Source: Hylemonella sp. UBA2468 | GTDB lineage: Bacteria; Pseudomonadota; Gammaproteobacteria; Burkholderiales; Burkholderiaceae_C | NCBI GenBank assembly: GCA_002342165.1 | Contig: DDPM01000006.1 | Coordinates: forward strand, 1 to 11,554 | Direction: 5' to 3' | DNA length: 11,554 bases | Part shown: positions 1 through 6,384 of the stretch, in pieces | How positions within the stretch are numbered: the stretch's first letter is position 1 | How the letters are laid out: each line of letters starts with the position of its first letter | The notes under the pieces: model-generated | What the model saw: only the letters and a program-made list of their open reading frames with translations | Told to the model about the DNA's origin: nothing | Database searches by the model: none | Translations under genes and position numbers: made by a program

Positions 1-221
1 AATTGGCTTTGCATGGTGGCACCTCGGGCCATGATCAAAAGCCCCGAGGTGTCACGGTCCAGTCGATGCACCACCAAGGCTTCAGGAAACTGCTGTTGTA
101 CTCGGTAGCTCAGGCTGTCTAGTTTGTCGGCGCCCCGTCCAGGCACTGAAAGCAAACCGGCGGGTTTATGCAGAACCAGCAGTGCATCGTCTTGATGCAC
201 CAGCTCAAAATTGATCGGCAT
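1..221 (-). CDS. RluA-family RNA pseudouridine synthase (5' part only; 3' end off the window)
   Basis: Reading the minus strand from the ATG at 219-221 gives 73 residues that stay open to the window edge. Residues 52-60 read HRLDRDTSG, the RluA-family catalytic motif, in which Asp55 should be the residue that attacks the target uridine. The preceding VLHKPAGLLSVPG (residues 16-28) is also typical of the family's N-terminal catalytic core. Such enzymes convert uridine to pseudouridine in rRNA or tRNA. The domain begins almost at residue 1, so there is no N-terminal S4 domain, which favours an RluA-like or uncharacterised subgroup over RluC/RluD. The exact target cannot be told from this fragment. 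The start lies 17 nt inside the 3' end of the hybrid histidine kinase gene, so translation is probably coupled. No clear Shine-Dalgarno precedes it. Confidence 0.9.
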   Translation of the reverse strand, partial: MPINFELVHQDDALLVLHKPAGLLSVPGRGADKLDSLSYRVQQQFPEALVVHRLDRDTSGLLIMARGATMQSQ

Positions 222-2286
222 CGGTTTTGGGGCGATGGGCTTGCAGCAGCTCCTCAACGGTGGTGCACATGTCATCCACGTCGTTGGGTTTATGAATAAG
301 CGAGAGCGCACCTGCAGCCAAGGCTTGCGCTTCAATTTGCGGGGTGATGTAACCCGAAGCCAGTGCCTTAGGCAACTGGGGGCGCAGCGCCGCTACCTCA
401 TTTAAAAGTTCCACTCCACTAAATCCAGGCATATTGAAATCGGTGACCATCAAGTCCACCTGATGCTCTGGGTTTTTCAAGGCTTCAATAGCCTCGCGCG
501 GGTCGTTGTAAGTGCTGACCTGATAGCCTCTGCGGCCCAGCGCACGCTTGATCAAATAGTTCAAGGCCGTGTCGTCGTCCACATACATCACATGGGCCTG
601 TGGCGTGGTGACTGCGCCGGTGTTGGGATGGGCGTGACGCGCGGCGGAAGTGTTGGTTGTAGAAGTCTGTGTCGATTCATGCAGCTTTAAAGCTTGCGCA
701 GAAGTGGGCTCCATGGCCGGAAAATACAGCCTGAAGGTGCTTCCTTTTCCGGGCGAGCTGTGCACTTCTATTGCGCCCTGATGCGTTCTCATGACCCCGT
801 GCACTACAGCAAGTCCCAAGCCTGTGCCTTTGCCGACCTCTTTGGTAGTGAAAAACGGTTCAAAAATACGTTGTACCGTGGCCTCGTCCATGCCACAACC
901 TGTATCGGAGATATTCAAGACGGCATGCAGCCCAGGTTCAATTCCTAGCGATTGGGCTTGGGTGCTGTCCAGACTCAGTCCGCTCAGTTCAATATGCACT
1001 TTGCCTTTTTGCTCACCAATGGCTTGAATGCCATTGCCACAAAGGTTGACCACAGCCTGACCAATTTGCGTGGGGTCCGCTAAAACCCAAGGGGAGTCGG
1101 CATCCAGCGCCATGGTCAGCCTCACGTTAGGGGGCAAGCCCACCTTGATAAGCCGCACATTTTCCAGCACCAGTTCATTGAGCTTCATGGGTTCACGGTG
1201 GGGCGCTTCGTTGCGGCTGAAGGTCAGAATTTGTCGCACCAAGTCGCGCGCGCGGCGGCCTGCTTTGTCAATTTCGTTCAGGCTCATTTGGGCCAAAGAT
1301 TCAGAGCCTGCATCTTGCTTGGCCAAACTGACATTACCCAAAATCGCGCCCAGGATGTTGTTGAAGTCATGGGCAATACCTCCCGCCATGGTACCTATGG
1401 CCTGCATTTTTTGCGATTCGCGCAGTTGGTGTTCCATGGCTTTGCGGGCGGTCAGGTCGCGGGCAAATACGGTGGTGATGTTGCCTTCTGAATGCCGCTC
1501 ATAGGACACGTTCACTTCAAGGTCCAGGGGCATACCTTGCGCCGTCAAACCCAAAACCTCGCCCAAAGATTGGGAGGTGCTGAAATCCGAATGGCCAATG
1601 GAGTTCACCACCTGCGGCAAAAATCCATCCAGCGGCATACCCAGCGCTTGTTCAGGGCTGCATTGAAATAAAGTGGCCGCCGCAGGGTTGAATACCGTGA
1701 TCAGAAAGTTGTCATCGGCACACATGATGGCGTCCATCGACGAATTGATGATGGCTTCCATGCGGGTTTCGCTCAGCCGCAACTCCTCGTTGCGCAGTTG
1801 CAGGGCCTGGCGCTCTGAAATCAAAGGCCCCTGATCGATGACCGCACAAATAAAGTGCGCCATGCTGTCTTGCGAATACTCAATGCGTGCAATGTGCAAG
1901 TCACCAACCAAAGCGTCTTGATGCCCGCGCTTGAAGAGCACCTCTTTAACTTCGCTGCTGCCGGTTTTTTGAGCCTGCTCAAAAGACTGGCCTACACGGT
2001 CCAGATGGTCGTCGTCCACAAGGGGTAACAAAAAGTTCAGTGGCGGGTCAGATTCATTTGGTCGAAACAGGTTCAGTGACATGGCGTTGCTTTGCACCAC
2101 CATGCCCAGCTCGTCCACGACCATCAAAGCCAAAGGCACCTTGGAAAATAAAGATTCAAAACGCTCAGAAGCTCCCTCTGCCGCAATGCGGCTGTAATGC
2201 AAGGCATTGTTTTGGGCTTCCAACTCTGCTTGAGAGCGCTTGAGCTCTTCAACCAGTTCAGCTAATCGAGAGGTGTTCTGGGGCAT
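205..2286 (-). CDS. Cytoplasmic hybrid sensor histidine kinase (PAS-PAS-HisKA-HATPase-REC)
   Basis: The 693-residue protein senses a signal, autophosphorylates on a histidine and can pass the phosphate to its own receiver. Order of parts: a short coiled coil (about 5-35), a PAS-like domain (about 42-150), a second PAS (about 172-280, with FNPAA at 199-203), HisKA with H-box AHDFNN (305-310; phospho-acceptor His306), and HATPase_c with N-box N414 and N418, G1 DTGCGMD (461-467) and G2 GKGTGLGLA (485-493). A low-complexity linker (about 525-565) leads to a C-terminal receiver with acidic D570-D572, phospho-acceptor Asp616 in TDFNMPG and Lys666 in HKP. I see no membrane segment or signal peptide, so it is a soluble sensor. 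There is no DNA-binding or enzymatic output domain, and no partner regulator is in view. The ATG is the only likely start: an in-frame TAG lies six codons upstream. It is divergent from the lipid operon and overlaps the pseudouridine synthase gene downstream. The ligand is unknown. Confidence 0.93.
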   Translation of the reverse strand: MPQNTSRLAELVEELKRSQAELEAQNNALHYSRIAAEGASERFESLFSKVPLALMVVDELGMVVQSNAMSLNLFRPNESDPPLNFLLPLVDDDHLDRVGQSFEQAQKTGSSEVKEVLFKRGHQDALVGDLHIARIEYSQDSMAHFICAVIDQGPLISERQALQLRNEELRLSETRMEAIINSSMDAIMCADDNFLITVFNPAAATLFQCSPEQALGMPLDGFLPQVVNSIGHSDFSTSQSLGEVLGLTAQGMPLDLEVNVSYERHSEGNITTVFARDLTARKAMEHQLRESQKMQAIGTMAGGIAHDFNNILGAILGNVSLAKQDAGSESLAQMSLNEIDKAGRRARDLVRQILTFSRNEAPHREPMKLNELVLENVRLIKVGLPPNVRLTMALDADSPWVLADPTQIGQAVVNLCGNGIQAIGEQKGKVHIELSGLSLDSTQAQSLGIEPGLHAVLNISDTGCGMDEATVQRIFEPFFTTKEVGKGTGLGLAVVHGVMRTHQGAIEVHSSPGKGSTFRLYFPAMEPTSAQALKLHESTQTSTTNTSAARHAHPNTGAVTTPQAHVMYVDDDTALNYLIKRALGRRGYQVSTYNDPREAIEALKNPEHQVDLMVTDFNMPGFSGVELLNEVAALRPQLPKALASGYITPQIEAQALAAGALSLIHKPNDVDDMCTTVEELLQAHRPKTDADQF

Positions 2287-2390
2287 GGTGTTTTGATTAT
2301 CCTAGCTTCGTTAGAGCGCTAGGGCGTATATTCGCCCCCAGCACAAAAATCCACCACTTCAGGTGGTCAGGTGGTTTTGACGGGTCCCAC
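2287..2390. promoter_or_regulatory. Divergent intergenic region between sensor kinase and lipid operon
   Basis: This 104-bp gap is the only substantial non-coding DNA in the window and must hold the promoters of both the kinase gene and the eight-gene operon. It contains an inverted repeat CCTAGC-N11-GCTAGG (2301-2306 and 2318-2323), a possible operator. An AT-rich TATATT (2327-2332) could act as a -10 for the rightward operon, but no good -35 sits 16-18 bp upstream of it. I do not see the TGATCC -35 element of RpoE/ChrR-type promoters that precede related clusters in other bacteria. The promoter assignment is therefore by position, not by motif. Confidence 0.5.
2346..2378 (+). promoter_or_regulatory. 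Leader with two mutually exclusive hairpins upstream of the operon's first gene
   Basis: CCACC at 2351-2355 can pair with either of two GGTGG copies, at 2362-2366 (6-nt loop) or 2370-2374 (14-nt loop). The longer pairing can be extended by AAAA (2346-2349) with TTTT (2375-2378), leaving a single bulged T at 2350, which gives a stem followed by a short U run. The two AGGTGGT copies form an 8-bp-spaced direct repeat ending 15 nt before the ATG at 2391. The layout recalls an attenuator or a translation-control leader, or a weak bidirectional terminator. The structure is read by eye; any function is inferred. Confidence 0.3.
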
Positions 2391-3731
2391 ATGAAAATTG
2401 CGATTGTTGGTTCTGGTATTTCGGGCTTGGCTGCCGCCCATGCACTGCGTGAGCGTGCTCAGGTCACGCTCTTTGAGGCCAATGATTACTTTGGGGGGCA
2501 TACCCATACTGTGGATGTCACCCTTCCGGGTCGGCTCGAGCCTTTGGGTCCAATGCAGCCCGTCACCTGGGGGGTAGACACCGGGTTTTTGGTGTTCAAC
2601 GAACGCACCTACCCCCGGCTGATTCAACTCTTTGAGGACTTAGGCGTGGCGGTAGCCAAGTCTGACATGTCGTTTTCCGTACGCGCGCCAATGCTTTCGG
2701 GGCGCTTTCTGGAGTGGAACGGGGCCAGCCTGAATACGGTGTTTGCCCAAAGACCTAACTTGTTCAATTGGCGGTTCATCAACATGCTCAGAGAAGTCAT
2801 GCGCTTTAACCAATTGACCACGTCTTTGGCTGAAATGGGCCAAGAGCATGAGCTCATGCAGCCCTTGGCGCAGTTTTTGAGAGAGCACCGCTTCAGCATG
2901 GCGTTTCAGGAATGGTACTTTCTGCCCATGTTGGGTTGTATTTGGAGCTGTCCCACCCAGCAAATGCTGCAGTTTCCGGTCTCCACCATGATTCGGTTTT
3001 GTTACAACCATGGCTTGATTCAAGTCAACAACCGGCCGCAATGGTGGACCGTCCGAGGCGGAGCGCGCAATTACGTCAGTTTGATCTTGTCCGAACTTGA
3101 GGATCGACGCTTGAATACCCCGGTTCGCGGTATTGACCGAGATGCGCGGGGCGTGACGATTTGGACCGACCAAGGTTCAGAACGATTTGACAAGGTGGTT
3201 TTGGCCACCCATTCTGATCAAGCTTTGGTCTTGTTGAAGCAACCCAGCTTGCAGGAGGCGCAAACGCTGGGCGCCATCAAGTACCACACCAATCATGCGG
3301 TGCTGCATACCGATGTGTCGGTTTTGCCCAAGCAACGCAGGGCTTGGGCGGCTTGGAACTATGAGCGTGCCTTGAGCGCCGATCAGGAGCAGGCGGGCGT
3401 TTGCCTGCATTACTTGCTCAACAAGTTGCAACCCCTGCCGTTTGACCAACCCGTGATTGAGACCCTAAACCCAGTGCGACCCATTGCGCCAGAACATGTG
3501 TTGGGTGAGTTTGAATATTCTCATCCTGTGTTCGATGTCGGCGCCATTCAGGCACAAGGCGAAATGCCTACCCTGCAAGGCCAGTTGCACACCTATTTTT
3601 GTGGTGCATGGTTGGGTTACGGCTTCCATGAAGACGGCCTCAAGGCAGGGTTGGAAGTGGCGCGTTTGATCCAGTTTTTGCCCGAACCTTCAGCGCTTCG
3701 GTCCAACTCATTTGAAGCCATCGGCAAGTAA
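2391..3731 (+). CDS. FAD-dependent oxidoreductase, flavin amine-oxidase-like (COG2907 type)
   Basis: The 446-residue protein opens directly with a Rossmann FAD-binding motif, GSGISG at residues 7-12, with Glu29 at the end of the second strand to bind the ribose and GGH at 35-37. The C-terminus carries GFHEDG (411-416), the flavin-closing motif typical of this group. The fold is that of phytoene desaturases and flavin amine oxidases, but clustering with DUF1365 and a CFA-type methyltransferase is a hallmark of COG2907. I infer that it oxidises or desaturates an acyl chain of a membrane lipid, possibly the desaturation or oxygenation step of methyl-branched or furan fatty acid synthesis. That assignment rests on context, not on a motif. 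No signal peptide is present. The ATG at 2391 fits the family N-terminus exactly but has no well-spaced Shine-Dalgarno. It is the first gene of the operon, 10 nt ahead of the DUF1365 gene. Confidence 0.9.
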   Translation: MKIAIVGSGISGLAAAHALRERAQVTLFEANDYFGGHTHTVDVTLPGRLEPLGPMQPVTWGVDTGFLVFNERTYPRLIQLFEDLGVAVAKSDMSFSVRAPMLSGRFLEWNGASLNTVFAQRPNLFNWRFINMLREVMRFNQLTTSLAEMGQEHELMQPLAQFLREHRFSMAFQEWYFLPMLGCIWSCPTQQMLQFPVSTMIRFCYNHGLIQVNNRPQWWTVRGGARNYVSLILSELEDRRLNTPVRGIDRDARGVTIWTDQGSERFDKVVLATHSDQALVLLKQPSLQEAQTLGAIKYHTNHAVLHTDVSVLPKQRRAWAAWNYERALSADQEQAGVCLHYLLNKLQPLPFDQPVIETLNPVRPIAPEHVLGEFEYSHPVFDVGAIQAQGEMPTLQGQLHTYFCGAWLGYGFHEDGLKAGLEVARLIQFLPEPSALRSNSFEAIGK

Positions 3732-3741
3732 CCCCTTGGCG

Positions 3742-4551
3742 ATGGCTCAACCGTGCGTGGGCTTTGGTGAGGTGCGACACACACGTTTGCGTCCGGTGCG
3801 CCATGCTTTCAACTACCCTACATTTTTTCTCATGTTGCCCATGCGGGCCTTGCACACTGCGCCTCTTCACGCGCAGGTCTTGGCACGTAACCGCCCAGCC
3901 CTGTTGAGTTTTTACGATGCGGACCACGGCGATGGTCGTGGGCCTGAGCAGGGCGGTGCATTGGCCTGGGTGCAAGAGTTGCTCGATCAGCAGCAGATTC
4001 AAGCTGACGGAGAAATTTGGCTGCATTGCTACCCGCGGGTGTTGGGCTATACCTTCAAGCCCGTGAGCTTTTGGTATTGCCACAACGCGCAAGGGGGTTT
4101 GGAAGCCATGGTGTGTGAGGTCAACAACACCTTTGGTGAGCGGCATGTGTATCTGCTCCAAAAGCCCCGTTTGGGCGTGGATTTGGTGGCCGACAAGGTG
4201 TTTTTTGTATCGCCATTTTGCAAAGTACAGGGTCGCTACCACTTCCGTTTTATGCGCACCCAAGATCGGACGGTGGTGCGCATTGAGTATTTTGATGATG
4301 AGCTTTCTGATGCTCCGACCCAACAGCCCTTATTGATCACCAGTGTTCAGGGGCACCTGGAGCCATTGACCGCCCAAACCGTGCGCCGTGCCATTTGGCA
4401 GTTTCCCTGGATGACCCTGATGGTGACTGTGCGTATTCACTGGCAAGCTTTCAGGCTTTGGCGTAGGCGTGTCACAATTTTCCGTAAGCCCTTGCCTCCT
4501 GCTGAGTTGGTGTCTGTGATCCCTTCTAAATTCAAGCCGCCCATTTCTTAA
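3742..4551 (+). CDS. DUF1365 family protein
   Basis: This 269-residue protein has the conserved DUF1365 signatures: VRHTRLRPVRHAFNY (11-25), DHGDG (61-65), GYTFKPVSFWYC (102-113), CEVNNTFGERH (125-135), FFVSPF (154-159) and IHWQAFRLW (232-240). The biochemical role of DUF1365 is not settled to my knowledge. It nearly always travels with the COG2907 flavoprotein and the CFA-like methyltransferase, as here, so it very likely acts on the same lipid. The many conserved His, Asp and aromatic residues would suit an enzyme or cofactor-binding protein, but I cannot name a reaction. I chose the ATG at 3742, 10 nt after the preceding stop. A TTG at 3712, overlapping the preceding gene by 20 nt, would add ten residues with no sign of conservation. 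Neither start has a strong Shine-Dalgarno. Confidence 0.9.
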   Translation: MAQPCVGFGEVRHTRLRPVRHAFNYPTFFLMLPMRALHTAPLHAQVLARNRPALLSFYDADHGDGRGPEQGGALAWVQELLDQQQIQADGEIWLHCYPRVLGYTFKPVSFWYCHNAQGGLEAMVCEVNNTFGERHVYLLQKPRLGVDLVADKVFFVSPFCKVQGRYHFRFMRTQDRTVVRIEYFDDELSDAPTQQPLLITSVQGHLEPLTAQTVRRAIWQFPWMTLMVTVRIHWQAFRLWRRRVTIFRKPLPPAELVSVIPSKFKPPIS

Positions 4552-4561
4552 CCGCTTATCT

Positions 4562-5797
4562 ATGCCTACTGCAGACACTTCTTCCAGCTCTTCGGCCGCA
4601 CCCAGCGCACCAGTTCCTTCCACGCCTTATTTGCCTGTCCCTGTTTCTGCCAAGCGAGTGCTGCAGTTGCTGTCTCGTTTGCAGTCAGGTTGCCTTAAGT
4701 TGCAACTTCCTGATGGCTCAAGGCAAGAATTTGGTGCACCGGCCAGCCCGCTCCAAGTGCGGGTGAGCCTATCTGACTGGGGGGTATTTGCCGCCGTGCT
4801 GAAGTCTGGCGACATTGGTTTTGCCGAAACCTATCGAGATGGTGGGTGGTCCACCGACGACCTGGCCGGACTTTTGCGGTTGTTTTTGTTGAACCGCCAA
4901 GCCTTGGATGAGGTGATTTACGGTAACTGGCTGGGACGTTTGGTCTATCGCATCAAGCACTTGCTCAAGCGAAACACCCGGGGAAACAGCCGCAAGAACA
5001 TTCACGCTCATTACGACTTGGGCAATGCTTTTTACCGCTTGTGGTTAGACGACAGCATGGTGTATTCGGCTGCGTGGTTTGAAGGCCAGTTGCAAGGTGA
5101 TTTGCAACAAGCGCAACTGGCCAAAGTACGTCGTTCCTTGCGCATGTCCGGAGTTGAGCCAGGCCATCGGGTGTTGGAAATCGGGTGCGGTTGGGGCGCT
5201 TTGGCCCAGATGGCTGTCAACGAGTTTCAAGCCCGCTTGGTGGGTTTAACGCTGAGTACCGAGCAATTTCAATGGGCTCAAGACGCCAACCCCAAAGCGG
5301 AAATTCGAATGCAGGACTACCGGGATGTGAACGATGGCCCTTTTGATGCGGTGTTGTCCATTGAAATGCTTGAGGCGGTAGGCCAGGAGTATTGGGCCAC
5401 GTATTTTGAAAGCGTAAGTCGTCTGCTCAAGCCAAGCGGGCGCGCCTGCATTCAAACCATTGTGATTGCAGACCATTTGTTTGAGCGCTACATCAGCTCC
5501 ACCGACTTCATTCAACAATACATTTTTCCCGGTGGATGTTTGCCATGCCCGCGCGCATTGCGCCAACATGCGACTCAAGCGGGACTGAAGGTGGTGGATG
5601 AGTTTGCTTTTGGACCTGACTATGCCGAGACACTACGTCGCTGGCGACAGCAGTTTTTGGCCAGCCGAGAGCAGGTAGTGCAGCTGGGGTTTGATGAGCC
5701 CTTTATTCGCCTATGGGAGTTTTATTTGGCCTATTGTGAAGCGGCGTTTGATGAAGGCAGCACCAATGTCATGCAGTTCACTCTGCAAAAGGCGTAA
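4562..5797 (+). CDS. Cyclopropane-fatty-acid-synthase-like SAM-dependent lipid methyltransferase
   Basis: The 411-residue protein belongs to the CFA synthase family, which transfers a methylene or methyl group from S-adenosylmethionine to a double bond in phospholipid acyl chains. Visible landmarks are HYDLGN (150-155), the SAM-binding motif EIGCGWG (206-212), EMLEAVG (268-274; Glu271 matching E. coli Glu239), QTI (298-300), YIFPGG (320-325), DYAETL (353-358; Tyr354) and YCEAAF (391-396; Cys392 matching Cys354). Two bicarbonate-site residues of E. coli Cfa appear replaced: Cys139 by Ala170 (YSAAWF) and His266 by Gln298. This suggests a divergent member, perhaps making methyl-branched chains as UfaM does instead of cyclopropanes. 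The alignment is from memory. Residues 1-22 are a Ser/Ala/Pro-rich tail of unknown role; no later ATG would keep the domain. It lies 10 nt after the DUF1365 gene. Confidence 0.93.
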   Translation: MPTADTSSSSSAAPSAPVPSTPYLPVPVSAKRVLQLLSRLQSGCLKLQLPDGSRQEFGAPASPLQVRVSLSDWGVFAAVLKSGDIGFAETYRDGGWSTDDLAGLLRLFLLNRQALDEVIYGNWLGRLVYRIKHLLKRNTRGNSRKNIHAHYDLGNAFYRLWLDDSMVYSAAWFEGQLQGDLQQAQLAKVRRSLRMSGVEPGHRVLEIGCGWGALAQMAVNEFQARLVGLTLSTEQFQWAQDANPKAEIRMQDYRDVNDGPFDAVLSIEMLEAVGQEYWATYFESVSRLLKPSGRACIQTIVIADHLFERYISSTDFIQQYIFPGGCLPCPRALRQHATQAGLKVVDEFAFGPDYAETLRRWRQQFLASREQVVQLGFDEPFIRLWEFYLAYCEAAFDEGSTNVMQFTLQKA

Positions 5798-5799
5798 GG
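5796..5799 (+). promoter_or_regulatory. Ribosome binding site deciding the start of the chalcone-isomerase-like gene
   Basis: AAGG, overlapping the TAA stop of the methyltransferase gene (5795-5797), lies 5 nt before the ATG at 5805. It supports that ATG over the in-frame TTG and ATG codons further upstream inside the methyltransferase gene, and it suggests coupled translation. Confidence 0.6.
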
Positions 5800-5804
5800 C
5801 CTTG

Positions 5805-6383
5805 ATGCTGCAGGCCAAGAAGTTTGGGGTGGAGCTTGTGTGTGTGCTTGCCTTTTGTCCGGTGCTTTTCCTCCCGCCGTCTATTGGGGCACAAACGACA
5901 TCTTCTTTAAATGCAATCCAAATGGCTCGTGACAGCGGTCCTTCGGTGACGCGAAAGCTGGGCACTGCGCGCATGACCTACTGGGGCTTTAATGTGTACG
6001 ATGCTGAGCTGTGGGTGGACAGTTCGTTTCGTGCTCAAGAATGGAGGCGTTGGCCTTTCGTTTTGGAGTTGCGATACCTCAGGGCGTTTAAAGGTCAAGA
6101 CATTGCCAGGCGATCCATCGACGAAATGCGCCGCCAGAGATCTTTTTCAGAAGAGCTGGCTCAGCGCTGGCTTGACGATATGACCTTGGCTTTTGGGGAT
6201 ATACAGGCGGGCGACCGACTTTCAGGGGTTTACCTGCCTGATAAAAGTATTCGGTTTTATGCCAATGGCGTGTTCAAGCGCGAAATCGCAGACCCTGAGT
6301 TTGCCCGTTTGTTCATGGGCATTTGGTTGTCTGACCTTACCTCTGAACCCAAAATGCGACAAGCCTTGTTGGGTCTTGATTAA
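5805..6383 (+). CDS. Exported chalcone-isomerase-like (CHI-fold) protein
   Basis: Residues 1-29 form a Sec signal peptide (K5 K6, a hydrophobic core at about 11-23, then a likely cut after IGA29), so the mature protein is periplasmic and about 163 residues long. The mature part carries the bacterial chalcone isomerase-like signature: GFNVYDAELW (61-70), PFVLELRY (84-91), FYANG (151-155) and FMGIWLSDLTS (170-180). Bacterial members are not flavonoid enzymes. The CHI fold also includes plant fatty-acid-binding proteins, so in this operon I infer that it binds or carries a fatty acid or lipid in the periplasm. No catalytic function is claimed. The ATG at 5805 is preferred because it gives a clean signal peptide and has AAGG 5 nt upstream. 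Earlier in-frame starts (TTG 5691, ATG 5694, ATG 5751) lie within the methyltransferase gene and would spoil the signal peptide. Confidence 0.85.
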   Translation: MLQAKKFGVELVCVLAFCPVLFLPPSIGAQTTSSLNAIQMARDSGPSVTRKLGTARMTYWGFNVYDAELWVDSSFRAQEWRRWPFVLELRYLRAFKGQDIARRSIDEMRRQRSFSEELAQRWLDDMTLAFGDIQAGDRLSGVYLPDKSIRFYANGVFKREIADPEFARLFMGIWLSDLTSEPKMRQALLGLD

Positions 6384-6384
6384 G

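Noticed and set aside
2297..2302. GATAAT on the minus strand as a -10 box for the kinase gene
   Set aside because: Only about ten bases from the kinase ATG, and no -35 at the right spacing.
2640..3173. 177-codon open frame on the minus strand
   Set aside because: Antisense to the conserved flavoprotein gene, with a composition that mirrors its codons; no recognisable domain.
3667..3672. TGATCC resembling the -35 of RpoE/ChrR-type promoters
   Set aside because: It sits inside the flavoprotein coding sequence without a fitting -10 and near-contact genes downstream; likely chance.
3712..3741. TTG start for the DUF1365 gene overlapping the flavoprotein gene by 20 nt
   Set aside because: A rare start adding ten unremarkable residues; ATG at 3742 directly precedes the conserved region. 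Not fully excluded.
3640..4323. 227-codon open frame on the minus strand
   Set aside because: A shadow of the DUF1365 gene on the opposite strand; no family features.
5691..5804. Upstream in-frame starts (TTG 5691, ATG 5694, ATG 5751) for the chalcone-isomerase-like gene
   Set aside because: They overlap the conserved 3' end of the methyltransferase gene and destroy a clean signal peptide; AAGG at 5796-5799 supports the ATG at 5805.
6193..6384. A TTG-initiated 64-residue N-terminal extension of the MFS transporter
   Set aside because: It lies wholly within the chalcone-isomerase-like gene in another frame, is not family-like, and the GTG at 6385 places the start just before TM1.
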